64,000 nt of DNA, taken from NCBI GenBank assembly GCA_964438975.1, contig CAYTMU010000016.1, positions 1-64,000 of the forward strand, written 5' to 3'. How positions within the stretch are numbered: the first letter of the stretch is position 1; each line of letters starts with the position of its first letter. Below, piece by piece: positions 1 through 7,826 of the stretch. A program made the translations under genes and the position numbers. Origin of the DNA: Chryseosolibacter sp964438975 (lineage in GTDB: Bacteria; Bacteroidota; Bacteroidia; Cytophagales; Cyclobacteriaceae). The notes under the pieces were generated by a model that searched no databases, had not been told where the DNA came from, and worked only from the letters and a program-made list of their open reading frames with translations.

Positions 1-437
1 ATCATGATCCGTTCAAGGGTCTTGTAAAAACTTCGAAAGAAAAGCAGGCTGATCCCAAAAAGATTGAACGCCAATATCCACGGACCAGGCGACGACTTAA
101 AAAGTTCTGCGATCGAAATGCCGATCCCGATAGAATTGCCCGCCTGAAATGATGCACAAACTAAAAAGACGCCGACCCCCGCTGCCACAGCCGCAGGGCG
201 ACCCCACTTGTTGCGGATCAACGTCAAGAACGAAACATCGGATGCCATTCCGATTCGCGCCGCCATCGCCGTAAAGATCACCATGAAGAAAATCGCCACA
301 ACTACGATCCAAAGCAGGTCGAACGAGTAGTCGGCACCGAGTTTCGATGTAATCGTGACCTTGCTTGGACCAAAGACGAGCGCCGCAGTGATCATACCAG
401 GGCCGAGAACCCCGAGCGACGCTTTCAATTTCCGCAT
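1..437 (-). CDS. Nramp-like metal-ion transporter, N-terminal part, runs off the left edge
   Basis: About 145 residues are visible, with alternating hydrophobic segments of an inner-membrane transporter. The opening GPGMITAALV, followed by a second helix and an AGNSIG-containing third helix, resembles Nramp (SLC11) proton-coupled divalent metal transporters. What is odd is helix 1: the canonical DPGN metal-binding motif is replaced by GPSK (in ALVFGPSKVTITSK), so the usual Asp and Asn ligands are absent. I chose the ATG at 437; an in-frame TTG at 491 would add 18 residues (MKGNDSTG...). The C-terminal half, including helix 6 with the second metal-binding motif, lies outside the window, so substrate cannot be judged. 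Family membership is fairly sure; the transported ion is not. Confidence 0.72.
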   Translation of the reverse strand, partial: MRKLKASLGVLGPGMITAALVFGPSKVTITSKLGADYSFDLLWIVVVAIFFMVIFTAMAARIGMASDVSFLTLIRNKWGRPAAVAAGVGVFLVCASFQAGNSIGIGISIAELFKSSPGPWILAFNLFGISLLFFRSFYKTLERIM

Positions 438-573
438 CAGGGGGGATCCGGAAAGCGGGGCAGTTACCCCGGTGCTATCATTTCCTTTCAACGTATTTCA
501 GATTATATCAGGTAGTTAATTCAAGAGCAATGTCAAAAAATGCGCGATTCTCGCAAATCCATTACACAAGAAA

Positions 574-598
574 AAACCCCGAACTTCTTTCGGGGTTT
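574..598 (-). terminator. Intrinsic terminator-like hairpin in the leader of the Nramp-like gene
   Basis: AAACCCCGA pairs with TCGGGGTTT across a short loop. Read on the minus strand it is followed by a run of T, as in a Rho-independent terminator. It lies about 140 bases upstream of the Nramp-like start and points the same way, with no minus-strand gene visible before it. It could be a leader attenuator or the end of an unseen short transcript. The rest of 438-786 shows no gene I can support. Confidence 0.6.
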
Positions 599-786
599 AA
601 TACCAATTTTGAAGAAAGACCCTCTCTTAAAACTTCAAAAAGGCTTTCGAAGATATAAATAAAACGGATCGATACAACCATGCCGAAGTGATAATTTTCC
701 GGTGCTTTCCCTTCGGATCCCTCCTCCCTCGCCTGCTATTTTACGTTTTGAGCGATCCTTGCCATATTGAATCACCAATCGTCATC

Positions 787-1548
787 ATGAATACCATCGA
801 ACGCCACCAATTCATTATCAACAAGATCAACCAGGAGGGCCAGGTCAAGGTCGTGACACTCTGCGAGGAATTGAAGGTTTCTTCAGTGACGATCCGAAAA
901 GATCTCAAGTTTCTGGAAGACAAGGGGTTGCTTTTCCGGACACACGGCGGCGCGACGCTCACAAACCCCTACACGATCGAAAGACCTGTCAACGAAAAAG
1001 AGAAAATCCACCTTTCCGAAAAAATGCGGATCGGAGCCGCGGCAGCAAAACTGGTAGAACCAAACGATTCAATACTGATCGCCTCGGGAACGACGGTCCA
1101 GGCGCTGGCCAAAAGTATCCAACCGGGAAAAAACCTTACCGTCATTACATCTGCACTCAATGTTGCACTCGAGTTCATGCACCATCCGGAGATCGACGTT
1201 TTGCAGCTCGGAGGATTGCTCCGCAAAAGTTCGTCGTCTGTCACGGGACCATACGCGAAGAATATCCTGGCCGACTTCTCCTGCAGCAAGCTATTCCTGG
1301 GAGTCGATGGCATCGACCTCGATTACGGCCTGACGACAGCGAATGTCATGGAGGCGCACCTCAACCGGGAAATGATACGCATATCGCAAAAAACGATCGT
1401 ACTGGCAGACTCCACAAAATTTGGGCGACGGGGTTTTGGAAAGATCTGCGAGTTCGATGACATCGACGAGATCATTACCGACAAGGGCGTCTCCGACTTT
1501 ACCGTCAGGACGCTGGAAGAGATGGGGATCAAAATGACGATCGTGTAA
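787..1548 (+). CDS. DeoR/GlpR-family transcriptional repressor
   Basis: A 253-residue cytoplasmic DNA-binding regulator. Residues 1-57 form the DeoR winged-helix domain (MNTIERHQFIINKI, then VSSVTIRKDLKFLE and the conserved end THGGA). The rest is the DeoRC sugar-phosphate sensor domain, with the SGTT phosphate loop, FLGVDGID and LADSTKFG motifs. The ATG at 787 gives the usual family start and length; a longer reading from 688 adds a non-homologous tail. The gene converges with glpD, ending about 10 bases from its stop. That position, and the family's habit of sensing phosphorylated sugars or glycerol-3-phosphate, suggests a GlpR-like role, but this is inference. A TACGTTTT box near 740 may be its promoter -7 element. 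Confidence 0.9.
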   Translation: MNTIERHQFIINKINQEGQVKVVTLCEELKVSSVTIRKDLKFLEDKGLLFRTHGGATLTNPYTIERPVNEKEKIHLSEKMRIGAAAAKLVEPNDSILIASGTTVQALAKSIQPGKNLTVITSALNVALEFMHHPEIDVLQLGGLLRKSSSSVTGPYAKNILADFSCSKLFLGVDGIDLDYGLTTANVMEAHLNREMIRISQKTIVLADSTKFGRRGFGKICEFDDIDEIITDKGVSDFTVRTLEEMGIKMTIV

Positions 1549-1558
1549 TTCGAAAGGA

Positions 1559-3178
1559 TCAGCGCGGAATCTTTTCAGGATCCTCTTCGGGCAGGTATTT
1601 CCGTGCAAGTTCGCTGAATGCCGCGACCTGTTCCTCCTGCCATTGGTAACCCCTGTCCAATTCCGCCGACATCAGCACGGCAACGTGAGGGGCCATCTCC
1701 ATCGCCGCCCGGGCATTCAGGAACAGAATGCGCATTCTCCTTGCCAGCACATCTTCTACGGATCTGGCCATCTCGTGCCGGACGGCCCATACAACCTCAG
1801 CCCCGATATTCGGAAATGCTGGATGTAACAGGTGCGCCAATGCAGTATTCCCCTTCGCCAGGGCCTTGATCATCTTCGCGTCGCTTCCGTAAACATCGAG
1901 ATGCCCCTGGTTCGAGGGGTGGTCCTGGAATCCGTGAATACGTCCCGCCTGGGTCGTGCAGGGAGCGTACTTCAAGCCGGCGACACGGATCACCTCGTCG
2001 ACCGTGTCTTCAGCCATTTTGCGGTAGGTGGTCCACTTACCTCCGGTGATGGTAACAAGACCCGACGATGCCGTGATAAGCTTGTGACTGCGGGAGATCT
2101 CTTTTGTCTTTCCACTCTTGTTTCCTTGTGCGGCGAGTGGACGAAGACCAGCGAAGATGCTCAGGATATCCTTGCGCTCTGGCTTCCTGACGAGGTAGCC
2201 GCGAAGTGTCCTCAGGATGAAATCAACTTCGCTTTCGAGCGCGACCGGCTCCAGGCTATGTTTATCCAATGGCGTATCCGTCGTGCCGACCACCAGGTGA
2301 TCATACCACGGCACGGCAAACAAGACGCGTCCATCTTCAGTGGAGGGGATCATCAATGCATTGTCTCCTTCGAGAAAATCGCGCTCCAATACCACGTGCA
2401 CGCCCTGGCTTGGACGTACCAGCGGCTCCTGGCCGGATAAGTTCATCTTCAGCACTTCGTCAACAAACACCCCGGTGGCGTTTACCACTGCACGAGCCCG
2501 GACCGTATATTTTTCTCCGGACTCAACGTCGATCGCTGTCACGCCACTGATTTTTCCGTTGCCGTCCTTGAGAAGGTCCGCCACGCGCATGTAGTTGAGG
2601 AGTATTCCGCCGTGACTAGCAGCGGTCTGTGCGATATTGATCGCCAGCCGCGCATCATCGAATTGCCCGTCGTAGTAAAGCACCCCGCCTTTGAGCCCCT
2701 CGTGCCTGACATTTGGCAACCGGCTGACCACCTCTCCGCGACGGAGAAGTTTTGTCTTTGGAAAGCGGTAGCGCCAGGCCATCCAGTCGTAGATCTTCAA
2801 TCCGAATCCGTATAGAAGTTCGTTCCACCAGCTGTAATTCGGTATGATGAAAGGTTGGAGGCTAACGACATGTGGCGCATTCCTGAGAAGAACACCGCGT
2901 TCGAATAACGCCTCAAAAACAAGCCGGATATCACCCTGCCCCAGGTATCGCACACCGCCGTGGATGAGTTTGGTACTGCGGCTTGAGGTACCCTTGGCAA
3001 AGTCTGATTGCTCAAGCAGGATCGTGCGAAAGCCCCTCGCCGCCGCATCCGCGGCAACACCTAGTCCTGTGGCGCCCCCGCCGATGACGACGACATCCGC
3101 CTCAGGATTCGCTCGTAGCTGGGTAAGAAAACCGTCACGACTAAAAACTCCGGCCAAGTGCCCTGTCCAATGGTCCAT
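1559..3178 (-). CDS. glpD: Aerobic glycerol-3-phosphate dehydrogenase
   Basis: A 539-residue FAD enzyme that oxidises sn-glycerol-3-phosphate to dihydroxyacetone phosphate at the inner face of the cytoplasmic membrane, passing electrons to quinone. The FAD-binding loop VVIGGGATGLGVAADAAARG sits at about residues 30-49, followed by the family signature STKLIHGGVRYL. The C-terminal DAO_C domain is complete, and the length is usual for bacterial GlpD. It stands alone on the minus strand, convergent with the DeoR-type regulator, and has its own promoter just upstream. No glycerol kinase or facilitator gene is adjacent. Confidence 0.94.
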   Translation of the reverse strand: MDHWTGHLAGVFSRDGFLTQLRANPEADVVVIGGGATGLGVAADAAARGFRTILLEQSDFAKGTSSRSTKLIHGGVRYLGQGDIRLVFEALFERGVLLRNAPHVVSLQPFIIPNYSWWNELLYGFGLKIYDWMAWRYRFPKTKLLRRGEVVSRLPNVRHEGLKGGVLYYDGQFDDARLAINIAQTAASHGGILLNYMRVADLLKDGNGKISGVTAIDVESGEKYTVRARAVVNATGVFVDEVLKMNLSGQEPLVRPSQGVHVVLERDFLEGDNALMIPSTEDGRVLFAVPWYDHLVVGTTDTPLDKHSLEPVALESEVDFILRTLRGYLVRKPERKDILSIFAGLRPLAAQGNKSGKTKEISRSHKLITASSGLVTITGGKWTTYRKMAEDTVDEVIRVAGLKYAPCTTQAGRIHGFQDHPSNQGHLDVYGSDAKMIKALAKGNTALAHLLHPAFPNIGAEVVWAVRHEMARSVEDVLARRMRILFLNARAAMEMAPHVAVLMSAELDRGYQWQEEQVAAFSELARKYLPEEDPEKIPR

Positions 3179-3200
3179 TACGATTTATTTCCCTCAAGGG

Positions 3201-3232
3201 CAAATTTAGGGTTAACAAGAAACAAATCGCAA
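3201..3232 (-). promoter_or_regulatory. Bacteroidota-type promoter of glpD
   Basis: On the minus strand TAAATTTG (3201-3208) matches the Bacteroidota -7 consensus TAnnTTTG exactly. A TTG (3230-3232) stands 21 bases upstream, as expected for the -33 element. The glpD start codon is 23 bases downstream of the -7 box. Confidence 0.6.
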
Positions 3233-3290
3233 TTTTATGTAATTAAAACAAACTTTAAATGAAACAAAAAGAAATAAACCCAGCGGTGGA

Positions 3291-5234
3291 TCAATGAATC
3301 ACCAGTTTTCTCCGGCCATACAGTCCCGGCCCTTCGAGCGTAAGAAAATAAATTCCTGTAGTCAACGGCAGGTCCAGTCCCATCGAACCGCTACTGGCAT
3401 CAAACTCGCACTCATGCATCAGGGCTCCCTGCAAATCCGTCACCCTCACCTTTGCAGACGCCGTAGGTGGAAAGAGGATACTGACACTTCCCGAACCGGG
3501 ATTGGGGAAGATCTTAATGAGATCGTCGGCCTCCTGGCCAAGGCTCGTTATGACGCGTTCGCCCGCTTCGATCAACAAGTACTGCACGGACCGTGCCGGA
3601 GCGTCAATTCGTATGCCGCCACCGATATCCGTAGCGCGCGGAAGGATCCCGGAAAGATCGGCAGGCCCACCTGCAGGGTATTCACTACCCTCACCGTTGA
3701 CCCGAACGTTCAGCGAGAACTCTCCGTTGTCAGTTCCACCGGTGAGTGAGTGAAAGTAGAACCGCTCTCCGAATCCAAAATCACTGACGTCGACTCCGAC
3801 CGTCTCAGGAGTTGTTCCTTTGTTGACAATCACCACCGACACCTCTCCAGAGCTAAAAGTCGATGCATATGCCAGAATATTGTCGTTCCCGTTTACGATC
3901 GCTTCAACCATGTGGTCGCCCAGGTACTGCTGAAGATAGTATTGGTAGAAGTATACGGGTCGCGGATGCCACCTGGGCACCGATGGCTGGTCGCCTTGGC
4001 TGAACATCCCGTGATCATCACCATTAGACCATCCGTTAGCGAGATTCCATCGGCATGCCAATCCGTAGCCGTTGCGGATCAGTTCCGCTAAAACGATCGT
4101 CGCGTGAATGCCATTGATATACGACGTAGCCTGTTTCGATCGCACCGCAAATATATTCCACTCCGTCAAAGCAACGGGTTTCTGCGGAAGCCCGGCAGCC
4201 GTCACGGATGACGATACATACTCGGCCATATCACGCGTCACGGTCGTCGCCGTATTCAGGATATCGGTCGCATTCGAGTTGGTGTCAAAAGGGGTGTAAT
4301 AGCTATGGATGATATAGAAATCCGGCGTATCCCCGGCGTTGACGAATACCCCCGAGTTCCAGTTCCTGTCAGTGGAATTCCACCAGGTGGCCGGTGCTTC
4401 CGCCAGGAGTTGCGCTCCGATATGAATTTGATGCCCGATTTCATTGGCAGCTTTTCGCATCGAATCAACAAATACGCGAAAGTGTTTGCCGTATAACGCA
4501 CCTGTGATGATCTCAGGTTGTCCATCCTGATTCATTGCCGGGTCAATTCGAAAGCCCGCCTGCCAGGCACCACCGCTCTCGTTGCCAATCTCCCAGAACC
4601 TTGTACGTCCTGCATCGTATCGGACCCATTCGGCAGCGAGGTGTGCTGCGGCGGCAACGGGGTCTTCAGCAGTACTATAACGAGCGTAGCCATAGTTCAC
4701 GGTGATCATTCCGGTGCTGTTCGTCGCTTCTAGCATAGTGTAGTAATTATCGAGCGATAGCGTCCAACCATCGGCATTTTTTCCATACCAGTATCCCGGA
4801 TCCATTGGATTTCCATCGGCATCGACAAGCATTGGTGGTGCATCGGCGGGAGGCTGACCAACATCGGCATTCCAGAAATACACGCTGCTGAGATTGCCAC
4901 CAGGGAACCGTACCAGGTTAGGCGACAGGTTGCTGATATGGTCGAGCAAAGCTGGTTGATCCACAACTTGACTCATGTAGATATTTGCATTTGTTCCGAA
5001 GATGTATTTCGATATTCCTGTTGTAACTTCTCGAGGTCGAATGACAACGGTGGCCGTAGGCGCCGCTGTTGGACGGGGTATTGTCGTATAAGAGGTTGGA
5101 ATCTCGGCCGACCTGGCGACGTGATCGGACGGAAAAAACACATAATCCGACTGCGCTCGTGAGGTGGTGGCCGACACAACTCCCACCAGGAGACAGGTTC
5201 CAAAAAGCCTGAGGAAGGATATTATTTTCATCAT
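3291..5234 (-). CDS. Secreted GH51-like glycoside hydrolase with T9SS type A sorting domain
   Basis: About 647 residues. A signal peptide (MMKIISFLRLFGTCLLVGVV...) leads into a TIM-barrel domain typical of clan GH-A. LVRFPGGN is near residue 110, FWEIGNESGG carries the probable acid/base Glu, and PVALTEWNIF the probable nucleophile Glu. A C-terminal beta-sandwich follows. The last 75 residues (IFPNPGSG..., GIYFLTLEG) form a type IX secretion sorting domain, so the enzyme is probably cell-surface bound or released. I read it as an alpha-L-arabinofuranosidase-like enzyme, but the exact family is uncertain. I chose the ATG at 5234 (or 5231), because a longer reading to 5297 would translate the terminator hairpin at 5251-5280. 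It is the last gene of the minus-strand susC locus. Confidence 0.82.
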   Translation of the reverse strand: MMKIISFLRLFGTCLLVGVVSATTSRAQSDYVFFPSDHVARSAEIPTSYTTIPRPTAAPTATVVIRPREVTTGISKYIFGTNANIYMSQVVDQPALLDHISNLSPNLVRFPGGNLSSVYFWNADVGQPPADAPPMLVDADGNPMDPGYWYGKNADGWTLSLDNYYTMLEATNSTGMITVNYGYARYSTAEDPVAAAAHLAAEWVRYDAGRTRFWEIGNESGGAWQAGFRIDPAMNQDGQPEIITGALYGKHFRVFVDSMRKAANEIGHQIHIGAQLLAEAPATWWNSTDRNWNSGVFVNAGDTPDFYIIHSYYTPFDTNSNATDILNTATTVTRDMAEYVSSSVTAAGLPQKPVALTEWNIFAVRSKQATSYINGIHATIVLAELIRNGYGLACRWNLANGWSNGDDHGMFSQGDQPSVPRWHPRPVYFYQYYLQQYLGDHMVEAIVNGNDNILAYASTFSSGEVSVVIVNKGTTPETVGVDVSDFGFGERFYFHSLTGGTDNGEFSLNVRVNGEGSEYPAGGPADLSGILPRATDIGGGIRIDAPARSVQYLLIEAGERVITSLGQEADDLIKIFPNPGSGSVSILFPPTASAKVRVTDLQGALMHECEFDASSGSMGLDLPLTTGIYFLTLEGPGLYGRRKLVIH

Positions 5235-5250
5235 GTTTCTTTCATTAAAA

Positions 5251-5280
5251 AGAAAACCCGGTTGGGGTCCGGGTTTTCTT
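5251..5280 (-). terminator. Intrinsic terminator between surface lipoprotein and glycosidase genes
   Basis: AGAAAACCCGG pairs with the complementary CCGGGTTTTCT. On the minus strand it is followed by TTTTCTTTTTA. It falls between the stop of the IPT lipoprotein (5303) and the start of the glycosidase (5234), inside an otherwise co-directional locus. It probably reduces or separates transcription of the glycosidase. Confidence 0.75.
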
Positions 5281-5302
5281 ACTGTTATCATAAACACCAG
5301 CG

Positions 5303-6619
5303 CTATCTCAATCCGATATGATCAATGTAGAGAATCCCGGACCAATCCCTGTCTTGCATAGTGATCTCCGAAATGTTAGCGATTCCGTCCAGGTCATCTG
5401 CTATTAACAGTCGGTATTCGGTCCATTCTCCCTCGATGATCCCAATCACGATCTCTTTAGTAGCGTCCTCGCCGTCCTTTAAAATCAGATTGACCTCCTT
5501 ACCACCAGTGCCAGCATCACCATATATCGAAATAGCAAACTCTTCGAATCCCGCCGTCGGGGAACCATCGCTACCAATCTGAAATGCACCACCCCATCCT
5601 CCGACAAACTCCGCTTTGATCGCTTTTTGCCCATCGCGAACGTTGTCCGCATTTGCGAGGTCTGCGGTCCCGCCTCCCCAGCCTCCCCACTTACTCCAGC
5701 CGTTGGCCAGTTCATCGACATAAATCTCGAACGCCAACGCCTCCAGCGGCGGAAGATCTCCGATAACTTCCAATGCCTGATCCGATTCGATCTCAACATC
5801 TGAATACGCTACCAATGTAATTGTACCCTTGTTGGCTTCGAGCGGAAAGACAACGACGATCTCAGTTTCTGATTTACTTACGAACTCCAGTTCCGGCACT
5901 GTGATACCTCCTTTGAATGAAACAGCCTTAACAAGATCCAGATCGGTACCGGTAATAGTCAACTCAGCGCCCCGCTCAATGGTGGTGGGAGCGATTACCT
6001 CCACGGAAGGAAGGGTGATCAGGATCTCCTCCTCCGGTTCGATCTCCAGCGGAACGGTACCACCTGTGAGGAACGTCAGTGAACCAGAACGTGCCTCCAT
6101 CGGCACAACGAACACAACTTCCGAAAGAGATCTACTAACAAACTCGGTCGCTATTACATCATCCGGAAACACAACTGCCTCAATCCAGTTGACAAACTCA
6201 CCTGTAACTGTAACGTTCGTACCTGGTTTGGCCTCGAGTGTAAAAGAAGTGATGCTTACCGGCACTTCAAGACTGAAAACACTCTTCGACTCGATATTTG
6301 CGGTTGGCGTTCGCATAACAACTCGTCCTGACTCCACGAATGTTGGCACGATCAGTTCTATCACTTCCGATGATTGTGAAAGAAAAGCATCGGCCCCGAT
6401 CTCGACGGAGGGAGAAAAGACAATACTACTCACCTTGTCGAGGTTCCATCCGATGAACTGTATCTTATCACCGTGTTTGACACCGGAGGGACCGAAGCTA
6501 AGCAAGGCAACCTCACCATTGTTTCTCACCTCTTCGTCATCATCGCACGATGTCAGGCAGCAGAACGATGCGAGGAGTGAAACCAGGACTATTTTCTTAA
6601 GGATATATATCTTTTTCAT
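5303..6619 (-). CDS. IPT/TIG-repeat surface lipoprotein with C-terminal carbohydrate-binding-like domain
   Basis: 438 residues. A lipoprotein signal peptide ends in LTSC (Cys about residue 25), followed by an acidic DDDEE stretch that fits outer-membrane export in Bacteroidota. Three or so beta-sandwich IPT/TIG-type repeats run to about residue 285; each has a FTG/ITGTDL-like turn and ends in a V.FP or IVP element. A C-terminal domain of about 150 residues, rich in Trp and Gly (GWSKWGGWGGGT), ends in IDHIGLR, as in some beta-jelly-roll binding modules. Its place after SusC, SusD and another IPT protein fits a surface glycan-binding protein of the SusE/F position. The ligand is unknown. Confidence 0.82.
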   Translation of the reverse strand: MKKIYILKKIVLVSLLASFCCLTSCDDDEEVRNNGEVALLSFGPSGVKHGDKIQFIGWNLDKVSSIVFSPSVEIGADAFLSQSSEVIELIVPTFVESGRVVMRTPTANIESKSVFSLEVPVSITSFTLEAKPGTNVTVTGEFVNWIEAVVFPDDVIATEFVSRSLSEVVFVVPMEARSGSLTFLTGGTVPLEIEPEEEILITLPSVEVIAPTTIERGAELTITGTDLDLVKAVSFKGGITVPELEFVSKSETEIVVVFPLEANKGTITLVAYSDVEIESDQALEVIGDLPPLEALAFEIYVDELANGWSKWGGWGGGTADLANADNVRDGQKAIKAEFVGGWGGAFQIGSDGSPTAGFEEFAISIYGDAGTGGKEVNLILKDGEDATKEIVIGIIEGEWTEYRLLIADDLDGIANISEITMQDRDWSGILYIDHIGLR

Positions 6620-6636
6620 AGTTCTCGCATTGGAGT

Positions 6637-7803
6637 TTAGTCGATCACATTGGGTACTACACGGACATTGTCGAGAGCGAAGTCGGCATGAAGGGCTGTC
6701 GCCCCTTCCCAGAACCAGAATGAAAGACCGTAACCATTCGGATCGACTGCGATGTCGGGATTATTAGCCAGTATCTGGTTGAAGGGGATGGAAATGGTCT
6801 CCCATGCACCTCCGGTATCGACGTTCGGCAACCAAATAAATTGATTCCCGGCTCGCTCACCTCCCACGTCATTGCCGATATAGATGTGAATCTTCGCACC
6901 CGCAAGAGATTGTTGCGTGTTGATCTCGAACTTCAGACTGTAATCAGCCGGCTTCAGGATAGCGTCGTCGGGGATGTTCTTTGTTTCCTCGGCCATGGTA
7001 CCTCCCGATCCGACAAAAAACTCAAACCATTGACCAGCGCCCAACTGCGTGTTGACCCGCAGGAATTTATTGCTGATCGGTTCAATATCGGGATCGGACG
7101 AAACGATCATGGTATGCCCATGCCACCATCCTTCATAGTCTGCGACATCCATACTTCCGAAGATGTTTCGGTTGTCACGGAACCAGAAATTGGATTGCAT
7201 TTCACCAAAATTCGTCGTTATAGTTATCGGTCCGGGCTGCGCGCCCTCAGGAATCCGCACCCGCAGCACCTGATCTTCCACCTCTACGATCTCGCCCTCC
7301 ACATCACCGGAAAAAACCACCTTCAGTGGCGCGTAGAAATAGTCTCCGACAATCATCGCGACCTCGCCAGTAGCAACGAACTCACTCCTCATGTAACTGA
7401 TGAGGGGTTCACTGATATCGACCGTGAAGTCATGCACCACCGAACTCCCATTTGAGAAAATGAGAGTCATCTTATTCGTGATCTCATCGGGAATCTGCGA
7501 CGGAACGCGGGCAATAATGGATGTCGACGTGATAAACGTTGGAGTCAGGATTGCCCGCTGATCATTGATCCAAAGCTCGCGGGCACCCTGCAGATTCTCT
7601 CCCATAATGGAGATCATCTGACCCTGGCCAGCTGCAACTAACAGTGAGTCGGCCGCACTAGGCTTCGTCACGCGGATATAGCGGATCCTTGGCTGACCGT
7701 CATTCGGCGCATTGTCTTCCGAGCAACTGAGTAGCCCTCCGGCGAGCACGACCAGCGCAAAAAGGATCCTATAGTATCTATACATTTGTATCATGGTCTT
7801 CAT
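6637..7803 (-). CDS. Surface glycan-binding lipoprotein (SGBP-B-like, IPT domains)
   Basis: About 388 residues. A lipoprotein signal ends in LLSCSED, followed by tandem IPT/TIG beta-sandwich domains (ISIMGENLQGARELWIND, IVGDYFYAPLKVVF). The C-terminal domain of about 180 residues ends in FALDNVRVV and has the pattern of the xyloglucan-type SGBP-B binding domain (GSMDVADYEGWWHGH near its start). Such proteins sit on the outer membrane and capture oligosaccharides for SusC/SusD. I start at the ATG at 7803, which overlaps the susD end; the longer reading from 7830 begins inside susD. The family is well supported, the sugar specificity is not. Confidence 0.83.
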   Translation of the reverse strand: MKTMIQMYRYYRILFALVVLAGGLLSCSEDNAPNDGQPRIRYIRVTKPSAADSLLVAAGQGQMISIMGENLQGARELWINDQRAILTPTFITSTSIIARVPSQIPDEITNKMTLIFSNGSSVVHDFTVDISEPLISYMRSEFVATGEVAMIVGDYFYAPLKVVFSGDVEGEIVEVEDQVLRVRIPEGAQPGPITITTNFGEMQSNFWFRDNRNIFGSMDVADYEGWWHGHTMIVSSDPDIEPISNKFLRVNTQLGAGQWFEFFVGSGGTMAEETKNIPDDAILKPADYSLKFEINTQQSLAGAKIHIYIGNDVGGERAGNQFIWLPNVDTGGAWETISIPFNQILANNPDIAVDPNGYGLSFWFWEGATALHADFALDNVRVVPNVID

Positions 7804-7826
7804 ATTCTGAATAGTTGAAACATCGA

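Noticed and set aside
5829..6767. Plus-strand frame of 312 codons
   Set aside because: It is antisense to the IPT lipoprotein genes, rich in Ser and Thr, with no recognisable domain; a shadow of their codon use.
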